From: Nitrososphaerota archaeon
GTDB taxonomy: Archaea; Thermoproteota; Nitrososphaeria; Nitrososphaerales; Nitrosopumilaceae
DNA length: 64,000 nt
Assembly (NCBI GenBank): GCA_027315065.1
Contig: DAHUYT010000001.1
Location: 1-64,000, forward strand
Reading direction: 5' to 3'
Below the pieces are notes generated by a model that was not told the DNA's origin, ran no database searches, and saw only the letters and a list, made by a program, of their open reading frames with translations. How positions within the stretch are numbered: position 1 is the first letter of the stretch; every line of letters starts with the position of its first letter. A program made the translations under genes and the position numbers. Below, piece after piece: positions 40,021 through 49,216 of the stretch.

Positions 40021-40971
40021 TTGAAAAACAGAAGCATGATTATAGCTATTGCAATCTTGGCATCACCAATAATGTTTGCGTTAGCTGTCTATCCAGACAC
40101 ATTTAGTCTTGGCTGGAATCAAGGCAGAGGGGGGTTTCTCTTCGCATTGGCATTTATTGCCGCTGAATTGATAGGTGTAAAACTAGAGATTCCAAAGAAA
40201 AGACTTATCGCCGCAATTCCATTGGCAGGAGCAACTATCGTATATCTGGCATCTATCGAGTTTGGCCTTAAAAATTACCTTGCTGCCATTGCTCCACAGT
40301 TTCATGTCTTGCTACTTGATTCGTGGGGCTGGATGTGGGATTTTATCATACTTGCGATCTTTTTCATGGCCACGCTAACCGTACTTTTTGGCAAGAGGTG
40401 GATAAGAATATCGCCGGCAGGTCCTATCTATACTGCAGGTACTGCAATAATTTTGTCGCTTGATGCATTCTTTCCATATGATACACTTGGTCCACTACAA
40501 TATGTTGTGCCGTATCTTGTAAAGTTAGATGTCTTTCTAATAACTATTTTCCACTTGGGAGTTGCCAGCGCGCACGGAAATATTATGTTCTTAAACGGTG
40601 ATCATGGACCATTTGCACTTCAGGTATTCTGGCCATCTGCAGGTGTTCATAGCATGATAATTTATTCTCTTGTTATGATGGCCTTCTTACTGAAGATGAA
40701 TATAAAAAGAAACAGGAAAGCAGTATACTTTGCAATTGGAGTTATCGGAACAATTGGGGTAAATGTAATTCGAATACTGTCTCTTTCACTATTTGTACTC
40801 AAAATATCTACTAATGTAAACGAATTTCAATCATTCCACGGTATTGCAGGAGAGATAATGTTTCTACCATGGATCTTTATTTTTCTACTCATTGTAACGT
40901 ATGTAGAAACAAAACGATTAAAAAAAAATGAATTAGAAGTTGCAAAATATGAACACGGTAAAAATCAATAG
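40021..40971 (+). CDS. archaeosortase/exosortase-like membrane protein (thaumarchaeosortase candidate)
   Basis: Multi-TM protein with motif order FWPSAGVHSMIIYSL ... GVNVIRILSL ... FHGIAGEIMFLPW, as in exo/archaeosortases. Confidence 0.75.
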   Translation: MKNRSMIIAIAILASPIMFALAVYPDTFSLGWNQGRGGFLFALAFIAAELIGVKLEIPKKRLIAAIPLAGATIVYLASIEFGLKNYLAAIAPQFHVLLLDSWGWMWDFIILAIFFMATLTVLFGKRWIRISPAGPIYTAGTAIILSLDAFFPYDTLGPLQYVVPYLVKLDVFLITIFHLGVASAHGNIMFLNGDHGPFALQVFWPSAGVHSMIIYSLVMMAFLLKMNIKRNRKAVYFAIGVIGTIGVNVIRILSLSLFVLKISTNVNEFQSFHGIAGEIMFLPWIFIFLLIVTYVETKRLKKNELEVAKYEHGKNQ

Positions 40972-41437
40972 GGAAATAAACCCAGGAATATATGGACTAG
41001 AAGATATTTTTTACGGTTTAAAGAAAGTTGAAATTCTACAAAAGATCTTTGGCTCAATTACGGAACTCGATGATGTCTTTTCAAAGACAAAGGTAATTGT
41101 GGACACAAGCAGCCACTACATGCACGTAAAAAACGAAGATGCTATAATTGTGATTAGTCTGAACCATCTGAAAAACTCTGATAAGGTAATTCTCTATCTT
41201 GACATAGTGCACGAACTAGTACATGTGAAACAACAAAGGCAAGGTCTAGATCTGTATGATAAATCGTACTCTTATGTGGATAGACCGACTGAAATTGAGG
41301 CTTATATTGTATCTGTTGAAGAGGCAAAAAGACTAGGTATGCAATACTATGAAATAATAGAATACTTGCAAGTGGAATGGATTACACCTGATGAACATAA
41401 GAGACTTGCAACACACGTAGGGCTTGAAAAGCCTTAA
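40940..41437 (+). CDS. predicted zinc-metallopeptidase-like protein (HExxH)
   Basis: LYLDIVHELVHVKQQRQGLDLYDKSYSYVDRPTEIEAYIVSVEEAKRLG: HELVH plus downstream Glu. Confidence 0.7.
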   Translation: MQNMNTVKINREINPGIYGLEDIFYGLKKVEILQKIFGSITELDDVFSKTKVIVDTSSHYMHVKNEDAIIVISLNHLKNSDKVILYLDIVHELVHVKQQRQGLDLYDKSYSYVDRPTEIEAYIVSVEEAKRLGMQYYEIIEYLQVEWITPDEHKRLATHVGLEKP

Positions 41438-42528
41438 AAAAATCTTGTAATGTCTACCTGTCCTACCACTTCTGAAAAGTCAGAAACTTTTACACCTAGT
41501 CTTCTGATAAATAACTTTTGGTCCTCTAGGGATTCTTTGAGTAATTGAAGTGCAGTTTTTTTCAATTCTTCAAGACTAGATGTTGGATTTCTCAGCATTC
41601 TAGACTTTGTCCTATTTAAAAGGTCTTCTTGGACAAACTGTATTCCAACAGACTTGAAAACAAGGTTGTCTCTTACAATGGCTTTGTGTACATCAGCACA
41701 AAGTTGTTCCAAGTCTTTTGACAAGAATTCAAAATCTTTTGTGTCTTGTTTTAATGTGATTATTCTGCTATATTGTATTGGTTCTACTCTTGGCGATACT
41801 GACTCATCGTCAATTCCTCTTGCTGCATTGTAAATATAAGTTCCAATTTTTCGCCCAAATAGGCTGTTAAGTGAGAACACATCTAACCTCTTCAGATCAG
41901 ATATTGTCTGAAGGCCCATCTCATGAAATTTTTCTTCAGACTTGTTCCCGATCCCAGGTATGACCTTAATTGGCAGTGAATCAAGAAAAGATTCGATTTT
42001 ATCTGGCTCCACTATAGTGAGACCATCAGGTTTTTTAAAATCAGAAGCTATCTTTGATACAAGCTTGTTTGTTGACACCCCAACAGTTGATGATAGTTTG
42101 GTATTAATGCGAATGGAATTCTTTAATTGTTGAGCCAAGTGTGCTGCCTTTACAAAATTGCCTTCTGTTCTCTTTGTAACGTCAAGATATGCCTCATCTC
42201 TTCCTATGTATTCAAAAACATCTGAATACTTTCTAATCAAATTCATTACATTCTCTGAAACCTCTGAATAATAGTCAAAATCCGTAGGAAGAAATATCGC
42301 TTCGGGTATATCTTCAAGCTTTCTTTTGGCAAATTTTATGGGCATTCCTGATTTTACTCCATATTTTCTTGCTATGTAATTGGCAGTTGCTATGGCTCCA
42401 CTGTCGCCGCCTCTGTCTGAGAATACACACACGGCAACCGGCTTTGTCTTCAACTCTGGGTTTCTCAACTCTTCGCATTGCGCATAAAAATAGTCAAAAT
42501 CAATGTGGAAGATGACCCGTTGGCTCAT
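41434..42528 (-). CDS. dinB: DNA polymerase IV (Y family)
   Basis: MSQRVIFHIDFDYFYAQCEELRNPELKTKPVAVCVFSDRGGDSGAIATANYIARKYGVKSGMPI; YIGRDEAYLDVT. Confidence 0.95.
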   Translation of the reverse strand: MSQRVIFHIDFDYFYAQCEELRNPELKTKPVAVCVFSDRGGDSGAIATANYIARKYGVKSGMPIKFAKRKLEDIPEAIFLPTDFDYYSEVSENVMNLIRKYSDVFEYIGRDEAYLDVTKRTEGNFVKAAHLAQQLKNSIRINTKLSSTVGVSTNKLVSKIASDFKKPDGLTIVEPDKIESFLDSLPIKVIPGIGNKSEEKFHEMGLQTISDLKRLDVFSLNSLFGRKIGTYIYNAARGIDDESVSPRVEPIQYSRIITLKQDTKDFEFLSKDLEQLCADVHKAIVRDNLVFKSVGIQFVQEDLLNRTKSRMLRNPTSSLEELKKTALQLLKESLEDQKLFIRRLGVKVSDFSEVVGQVDITRFF

Positions 42529-42691
42529 AAGTTTTTCTAGTATGATTTTACTTATTACATTATTGTAAAGCGGTTTTATACCATTCATTAAATGAATTAA
42601 TTCGTTTTTTCATTATGTTTTCGTATAATTAGTAAAGTATAGGTATCTTTTATCAAATTTTTCAAATTACATCTAAATACAGATCTCATTA

Positions 42692-42946
42692 ATGAATATC
42701 ATGGATTATCCTGTTTCAATAAACGATGAAGGAATAAAACTACAGCCAGAAAAAATGGACGTTGATAAACCGTATTATTGCATTTACCAAGAGAAGGTGA
42801 TGCTTTTTTTCAAGGACAAAAATGACCTTCTAAATTGTTATGAAATAGAAGAAAAAGAAATCGTTGATGAAGTAAAGCAAGCAAAATTGGAAGATATCGA
42901 TAATATTATTGAGAAATACGTAGAAAAAAAGAATCTTAACCATTAA
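42692..42946 (+). CDS. small hypothetical protein
   Basis: 84-aa acidic ORF, 24 nt upstream of alba. Confidence 0.55.
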   Translation: MNIMDYPVSINDEGIKLQPEKMDVDKPYYCIYQEKVMLFFKDKNDLLNCYEIEEKEIVDEVKQAKLEDIDNIIEKYVEKKNLNH

Positions 42947-42970
42947 ATAAAACACAAAAAGAGGTGGTCT

Positions 42971-43258
42971 ATGCCAAGGCCTCCAAATATTATCTTTATT
43001 GGTAAAAAACCAATTCTTACATATGTGAATGCTACTCTGACGTTACTTGCAAATGAACCAACTGTGACAATAAAGGCAAGGGGAAAGAGCATAACGTTTG
43101 CAGTGGATGTATCACAAATGATAGTTAAGCGAATGAATACAGTAGGTTACAAAGTCAGCGGTGTGAGGATTTTTTCCGAAAAAATGGAGTCAAAGGATGG
43201 AAAAGAAAGAAACGTATCAACAATTGAGATTGATGTTTCTAAACCTGAAGATGTTTAA
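42971..43258 (+). CDS. albA: DNA/RNA-binding protein Alba
   Basis: NIIFIGKKPILTYVNATLTLLANEPTVTIKARGKSITFAVDVSQMIVKRM. Confidence 0.93.
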   Translation: MPRPPNIIFIGKKPILTYVNATLTLLANEPTVTIKARGKSITFAVDVSQMIVKRMNTVGYKVSGVRIFSEKMESKDGKERNVSTIEIDVSKPEDV

Positions 43259-43477
43259 TGAACTCTCACCGCATACCTTAGTCTAGTGCTAACTGATGAT
43301 TACAGTCGTGCTGTATAATGTTGGATTTGTTGATAAATATACATTAAAACAAATTCACATCGAGGGATTCTCAAAAATATGTTCAAACAAAAGATACAGA
43401 ATTATATACTAAACTAAATTGCGAGATGACTTAATTTGATAATGAATGTAAAGACAAATGGAGATGCTTGATTGTGA

Positions 43478-44095
43478 CTAATGCAAATCTTGAACTAAGA
43501 AAATTATTCCAAAATAAACCAGAGCCCCACTTAATACAATCATGAAAATCTTATAGTTCTTCGCTGTAAGGATCTTTTTTCCACGACTAGATAAAAATCC
43601 AACCGCTCCAAGCCATGCATAGTCCATCCATATGTGAAACCCGAACATTATGCCGATCCCAGCAAATGAGTATAACAATAATGCATCGGAAATTAACTTG
43701 AAACCTATCGTGATCCACCAAATCAAGAAAAATGGATTGAATGCGCTCAACAGTATTCCTATAAAAAATGGACCATTTTTTGGTACACTGGTGGAATTTG
43801 TATTGCCTAGAGTGGTTCTAATCTGTAGTCCTGCAAAAACAAAGAGGCTAATGGCGCCAAGTATGGAGATGTATATTCTGAATTGTGGGAAGGCAGTAAA
43901 TGAAATTGCGCCAATTCCAAGAAGTATGACAAGTGGAAGCTCCACTACTGTATGTCCACATGCCATTTTAATTCCTGTTTTCCATCCTGCCCTTGTACCA
44001 TATGCGACATTTGCCGCAAACAGAGGTCCTGGAGACATGACACCGGAAACTGAGATTGTAATAACTGTTAATGCAAATTCTAGTAATGTTGTCAT
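43478..44095 (-). CDS. LysE family translocator
   Basis: GVMSPGPLFAANVAYGTRAGWKTGIKMACGHTVVELPLVI; six-TM pattern. Confidence 0.88.
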   Translation of the reverse strand: MTTLLEFALTVITISVSGVMSPGPLFAANVAYGTRAGWKTGIKMACGHTVVELPLVILLGIGAISFTAFPQFRIYISILGAISLFVFAGLQIRTTLGNTNSTSVPKNGPFFIGILLSAFNPFFLIWWITIGFKLISDALLLYSFAGIGIMFGFHIWMDYAWLGAVGFLSSRGKKILTAKNYKIFMIVLSGALVYFGIIFLVQDLH

Positions 44096-44113
44096 AGGGT
44101 GTTCGTTTAGTAT

Positions 44114-44362
44114 CTAATATAAGAAAATTTTCGACATGGGATCTAACTTGCTTGATAGGAAATTTAGTATCTCCTCTGCATTATACATGTAGAAAAACTC
44201 ATCAAAACCATTTTTTGATATATTTACACAATATCTTCTAGATGTTTTATTGATAAAAACAAACCCTATTTTGTCTTCCACTCTTATACCCTCATCAGAA
44301 TCCAAAACTTTGAGATGTTTTAACAGATTAGTTTTTGCGATCTCTTGCTCTTGGTAACTCAT
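44114..44362 (-). CDS. small conserved hypothetical protein
   Basis: 82-aa ORF overlapping the PAC2-like gene. Confidence 0.5.
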   Translation of the reverse strand: MSYQEQEIAKTNLLKHLKVLDSDEGIRVEDKIGFVFINKTSRRYCVNISKNGFDEFFYMYNAEEILNFLSSKLDPMSKIFLY

Positions 44363-45072
44363 CCGTAAATTGCATCTCGCAGTGGACCTGCTTCCTGTTC
44401 CGTTTGTTTCAAGTGTTGTTCAATGTTTTCTGCCTCACTCATTAGAGTTTGGAGATCACATGCTGCACCTGGAACAATCTTTGCTAATGCCATACAAATT
44501 TCTGCTCCAGCTCTAAAGTCTGGACCTGTTTCCTGACCTTTGTACAAAAGAACTATTATGTCAGTTTTTGTAATGGCACCTTCATTTAATAAAATTCCAG
44601 GAATGCCTGGAACTGTACCGTTTTTTAGTACTGGAATTTCTGCATCGGTTAGTCGTTTCTTTGCATTTTCAGTACTAGCAACTCCTATGACAAACGGTTT
44701 CTCATCAGTCTTTATCGCAGAACTACTTACTATGAGGGAACACTTGTGATCACTTGCCCAATTTAACATAGTTCTTGCCACATCTCTATGAAGTGATTCA
44801 TGGGGTGTCAAATAGGATGAAAAAATTGCTACCTTAAGTTCCTCATTAACAAATATTCTTGCAGGAAAATTAGGTATCTCATCTCTTATGATGCTGATGG
44901 GGGGAAAAAGCTCTGAATCGAGTACACCGGCTAATTCAAATTTGGATGTAGTGTTTATCAAAGATTCTGTGGCTATGGCGTTGGCCAGTCCAGCATAAGG
45001 GAAACCGTCTACTACGAAACCTCCTTCTATATTGATTGGTTTTAGTTCTCTAATAGTTATTTCGTTGCTCAT
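44359..45072 (-). CDS. proteasome assembly chaperone (PAC2) family protein
   Basis: GFPYAGLANAIATESLINTTSKFELAGVLDSELFPPISII; VPGIPGILLNEG. Confidence 0.87.
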   Translation of the reverse strand: MSNEITIRELKPINIEGGFVVDGFPYAGLANAIATESLINTTSKFELAGVLDSELFPPISIIRDEIPNFPARIFVNEELKVAIFSSYLTPHESLHRDVARTMLNWASDHKCSLIVSSSAIKTDEKPFVIGVASTENAKKRLTDAEIPVLKNGTVPGIPGILLNEGAITKTDIIVLLYKGQETGPDFRAGAEICMALAKIVPGAACDLQTLMSEAENIEQHLKQTEQEAGPLRDAIYG

Positions 45073-45143
45073 GGGATATCATACTGATACATCCTTTTAA
45101 ATCATGGATATCATTTTATGTATCAAATTATATCGATGGCTCA

Positions 45144-46325
45144 GTGGACTATGATGAGCACATAATGATCGAGATCTTTAATTCCTTTTCCTCAAATAAA
45201 GACAGTTTTGAACCATTTGAGAAAAACATGGTAAAGATATTCATCTGCGGTCCGACGTTATATGATTATACGCATCTGGGACATGCTAGAATATTTCTCA
45301 CGTATGATCTCCTGTGTAGACATTTGCATGAACGAGGCTATGGTACTGATGTTCTGGTCAATATGACTGATATCAATCAAAATGTATTCAATAAAGCAAA
45401 AAACGAATCAAAAGATTATCATACAGTTGCTAGATTCTATGCAAAGGGATTTGTCGAAGATCTAGATCTCCTGAATATCAAAAGCATAAACAGACTTGCA
45501 TATGTTTCAGATTATGTTTTTTATATGGAAGATCACATATCCCAACTGTTAGAACAAAAAGTTGCATATTATGCAAATGGGAATGTCTATCTTGACATCT
45601 CAAAAGATGAAAAATATGGTATATTGTCTAAGCAATCACGAAACCAACTTCAACTTCATAGGTTGGATATAGGGCCTAACAAGAAAAGCCAAGAAGACAT
45701 CATGTTATGGAATTGTTCTGATGACTTTGGATTCTCGTGGAAAAGTAAGTTTGGGAGTGGAATTCCATGGTGGCACATACAAGACACGACCGTTGCATTA
45801 GAAAATTTTGGACCAAATTATGATATCCATGGTGGTGCAAGAGAGCTTTTGTATCCTCATCATGAAGCACATTTGGCTCAATACAGATTGTTTTCAACAT
45901 CTGAAAATCCAGTAAAGATATGGATGCATGTAGGTCTTGTTCTCTCAAATGGGGAGAAAATGTCAAAATCACTCGGTAATGTTGTATGGTCAAGAGATCT
46001 AACGCAAAAATATGGACAAAATCTATTACGACTTTATATTTTCTCTAAACATTATCGTGAAGATATTAGTTTTGATGAAAAGCAAATTGTTGAGGGAAAA
46101 CAACTATTAGAGAAAATATATCTTGCATGCACAAAAACATCAGAAAAAACAGATTCCGTACTATCCAAACTCGTTGACGAATTTTTCATTGCATTAGATG
46201 ATGATCTGAATTCTCCAAAAGCGCTTGGAGTATTTGAAAATATTTGTTCCAAAGTAATTGTAGGAAGTAATATAGGATATGATGATTTTCAACGAATATG
46301 TCAAGTATTGGGAATAATCCTCTGA
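45144..46325 (+). CDS. cysteinyl-tRNA synthetase-like ligase lacking the C-terminal anticodon-binding region
   Basis: CGPTLYDYTHLGHARIF (HIGH), WWHIQDTTVA, DIHGGARELLYPHHEAHLAQ, GEKMSKSLGN (KMSKS). The ORF ends after the helical domain. Confidence 0.85.
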   Translation: MDYDEHIMIEIFNSFSSNKDSFEPFEKNMVKIFICGPTLYDYTHLGHARIFLTYDLLCRHLHERGYGTDVLVNMTDINQNVFNKAKNESKDYHTVARFYAKGFVEDLDLLNIKSINRLAYVSDYVFYMEDHISQLLEQKVAYYANGNVYLDISKDEKYGILSKQSRNQLQLHRLDIGPNKKSQEDIMLWNCSDDFGFSWKSKFGSGIPWWHIQDTTVALENFGPNYDIHGGARELLYPHHEAHLAQYRLFSTSENPVKIWMHVGLVLSNGEKMSKSLGNVVWSRDLTQKYGQNLLRLYIFSKHYREDISFDEKQIVEGKQLLEKIYLACTKTSEKTDSVLSKLVDEFFIALDDDLNSPKALGVFENICSKVIVGSNIGYDDFQRICQVLGIIL

Positions 46326-47023
46326 TAACAAGACTGGAAGAGATAAGCCAATCTTTCACTGGCATGTGGGCGAATTCGGTATCTTTTAAATGTGGAACAT
46401 TCTTTTTTAACCCCTCTCTTCCAAATGACATTTTTTTGGACAAACTCACAAACATAACTTGTATCAGCAACGAAATGCTAGATAATGCACTGATATTATT
46501 TGATAAACATGGAACAACTCCATATGTTTATGCATTGAATTATCCAAAACTAGAAGAAAATCTACTTGAGAAAAATTTCAGACTCTATGATGTTCAACAT
46601 GTTCTCACAAAAGTACCTGATTCGTCAAAAATTTTAAAAGCACATATGATATCTACTGATGATTCTATGCTATGGTCAAAAACATTTTGTCAGGCATATG
46701 ATTGTAATGATTGTATAATACCTGTAGACGAAATAGTAAAAAAATCAATTTCCTTTATAGAGTATTACGTTGATGACTCAATTAGTTCCTGCGTTGCATT
46801 ATATGAAAAAAATTCAATATTAGGACTATATTGTCTTGGAACAATTCCACGCATGAGAAAGAAAGGGCATTCCATCTCGCTGATTGATTTTGCAATCAAC
46901 GAAGTAAAGAAGCGTAATCTTGAGTTGCTTATGCTTGAAACATATCAACGTGATGGGCTGCTCGATTTCTATCTGAAACTAGGTTTCAAAGAGATTTATA
47001 AAAAAAATATCTATACAATTTGA
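46298..47023 (+). CDS. GNAT family N-acetyltransferase
   Basis: ILGLYCLGTIPRMRKKGHSISLIDFAINEVKKRNLELLMLETYQRDGLLDFYLKLGFKEIYKKN. Overlaps the CysRS-like gene. Confidence 0.85.
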   Translation: MSSIGNNPLITRLEEISQSFTGMWANSVSFKCGTFFFNPSLPNDIFLDKLTNITCISNEMLDNALILFDKHGTTPYVYALNYPKLEENLLEKNFRLYDVQHVLTKVPDSSKILKAHMISTDDSMLWSKTFCQAYDCNDCIIPVDEIVKKSISFIEYYVDDSISSCVALYEKNSILGLYCLGTIPRMRKKGHSISLIDFAINEVKKRNLELLMLETYQRDGLLDFYLKLGFKEIYKKNIYTI

Positions 47024-47035
47024 GACATCTGAGAC

Positions 47036-48013
47036 CTATTTGATCTTGGAAAGCAATGCAGAGTAGAGAAATGGCACGATTATAGTTGCCTCTGCATGTA
47101 TGGTCGTCTGTTTTGCATTTTGGGTTACCTTTCCCCATGATATTGCTTCCCTCACAAGTGCACCGCTTAGACTACCATCAAATTCTTGTGCCGTTGTAAT
47201 GTATACTGCATAGTCAAGTCCTCCCCTGTATTGATTCCACCATAAGGTGTGGTGTTTTGAGATCCCGCCACCTATCATTAAAGCCCCCGATTTTTTTGCT
47301 TTGAATATTAGACCGGACAACAAATCTCCATCAGCGGCAACGTTTATTCTGAAATCACTGTGTTTTTGTGTAAACATCCAAATCTGACTGCCCACTGCAC
47401 CATCCATTATGCCTGGAACTATTACAGGTATGTTGTTCTTGTTTGCCCAGTATAGAAAAGAATCTTCTCCAAGATTAGTGCCTATCACTTTACATATGTC
47501 ATGTGTTGACATTTCTTTTTTTCTACTAGCGTATTCTTTTTGTAAAAATGCTTGAACTTTTTCTTCAATTAGAGGGCCATAACTTTTCAATGGAACCAGG
47601 ACATTTCCAAGTCTGTGAATTTCTTTATCTGCTAATTCACTATCGTCAAGAGTAAAAGATCCTTCTAAATAATTCGAATAATGTCTTGCAATGTCATGGT
47701 CAAGAGCGCCACAAGTAGTTATGATTACATCACACATTTTGTTCTTTACCATATCTGTAATCACACCTCTAAGACCTGTGGATATGACTGCTCCAACGAA
47801 GGACAAAAATTTCAAACAGTCCCTGTCTTCTATCATTGAAGACAAAATATTCAATCCGTCTGCTAGATTTCTTGATTCAAAACCACCTGACTTTGACATT
47901 TGTTCAAAAATAATGCCAATTGCATCATCCTTTTTTATTGAAATGTCCTCTACTGGTCTACCGGGATTTATCACATGTCTGGAATCAAGTCTCGGATATA
48001 AAATCCTCTGCAC
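47036..48013 (-). CDS. dys: deoxyhypusine synthase
   Basis: CDVIITTCGALDHDIARH, GGGISKHHTLWWNQYRGGLDYAVYITTAQEFDGSLSGALVREAISWGKV (active-site Lys). Confidence 0.95.
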   Translation of the reverse strand: MQRILYPRLDSRHVINPGRPVEDISIKKDDAIGIIFEQMSKSGGFESRNLADGLNILSSMIEDRDCLKFLSFVGAVISTGLRGVITDMVKNKMCDVIITTCGALDHDIARHYSNYLEGSFTLDDSELADKEIHRLGNVLVPLKSYGPLIEEKVQAFLQKEYASRKKEMSTHDICKVIGTNLGEDSFLYWANKNNIPVIVPGIMDGAVGSQIWMFTQKHSDFRINVAADGDLLSGLIFKAKKSGALMIGGGISKHHTLWWNQYRGGLDYAVYITTAQEFDGSLSGALVREAISWGKVTQNAKQTTIHAEATIIVPFLYSALLSKIK

Positions 48014-48049
48014 TTGCGAATCACAAGTAATTAATATGTAGGTATAATT

Positions 48050-49135
48050 TTGTATCTATCGATTAAGTTGGGAAAGAAGATTAAGATTGCTATAGCCGGT
48101 GTAGGCAATTGTGCTTCTGCACTCATTCAAGGTGCAAAATATTATTCAGATAATCCTCATGATGTGATAGGATTAACTGCTTACAACTTGGGAGGATACG
48201 AACCAGGAGATATCGAAGTGGTAGCGGCATTCGATGTGGCAGACACAAAGGTTGGAAAGGATATCTCAGAGGCGATATATGCAAGACCGAATAATACTAT
48301 TACCGTTGCTGAAGTTCCGCGTACGGGAATAACAGTCCAACGTGGGCCAACAAAGGATGGTCTAGGAAGACACCTTAGCAGAATAATTACACCCTCTCAA
48401 GAATCAGAGGTTAACGTCAAAAAGGTACTGCAGGATACTGGGGCCGAAATGCTTGTGAACTATCTTCCTGTTGGAAGCACAGAGGCTGTAAGGCATTATG
48501 CAAGTCAGGCACTTGAAGCAGGTATAGGATTTCTTAATGCAATTCCGGTGTTTATAGCATCAGACCCAAAATGGCAGCAAATGTATGCCGAAAAGAAGAT
48601 TCCGCTTGCTGGAGATGATGTTATGAGCCAACTTGGTGCTACCGTAGTTCACAAAACACTAGTGAAACTTTTCGTAGATAGAGGTGTATTAATCGATGGT
48701 ACTTATCAACTGAATATAGGCGGTGATATGGATTTTTACAACATGCTTGATGAAGAGAGACTTGAAGACAAAAGAATAAGCAAAACAAGTGCGGTAAAGG
48801 CGATGGCAGATTATGATATACCAATGAGAATAGGTCCAAGTGACTATGTTGACTTTATTGATAATGAGAAGATTTGTTATATTAACATAGAAGGCAAATA
48901 CTTTGGCAAGATACCGATTAAACTCGATCTAAAACTCAAGGTAATAGATGCATATAACAGTGCGGGGATAATGATCGATGCTATACGTGGATTGAAGATC
49001 GCACTAGATAGAAAACTTTCAGGACCCATGACAAGCATCTCATCTTACTGCTTCAAGCATCCGCCAATACAGATGCCATATACAGAGGCAATGAAAGCAT
49101 TCGCAGAATTTGTGGAAGGTAAACGCGAGAAATAG
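48050..49135 (+). CDS. ino1: inositol-3-phosphate (myo-inositol-1-phosphate) synthase
   Basis: KIAIAGVGNCASALIQG, MLVNYLPVGSTEAVRHYA, IPLAGDDVMSQLGATVVHKTL, QLNIGGDMDFYNM. Confidence 0.94.
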   Translation: MYLSIKLGKKIKIAIAGVGNCASALIQGAKYYSDNPHDVIGLTAYNLGGYEPGDIEVVAAFDVADTKVGKDISEAIYARPNNTITVAEVPRTGITVQRGPTKDGLGRHLSRIITPSQESEVNVKKVLQDTGAEMLVNYLPVGSTEAVRHYASQALEAGIGFLNAIPVFIASDPKWQQMYAEKKIPLAGDDVMSQLGATVVHKTLVKLFVDRGVLIDGTYQLNIGGDMDFYNMLDEERLEDKRISKTSAVKAMADYDIPMRIGPSDYVDFIDNEKICYINIEGKYFGKIPIKLDLKLKVIDAYNSAGIMIDAIRGLKIALDRKLSGPMTSISSYCFKHPPIQMPYTEAMKAFAEFVEGKREK

Positions 49136-49216
49136 TCACACATTGTAATTATTGTTAGCATGGTCAATGAAACTTGTCAATAATCTGTTATTTTAGATGT
49201 CGAACCACAGACTTTA

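Noticed and set aside
43280-43380. CTGATGA near alba considered as a C/D-box sRNA
   Set aside because: No matching D box with appropriate spacing was found; the box-C match is imperfect at its first base.
45133-45150. GATGGCTCAGTGGAC resembles a tRNA D-arm
   Set aside because: No anticodon arm, T-arm or acceptor pairing follows; the sequence runs directly into the CysRS-like coding region.
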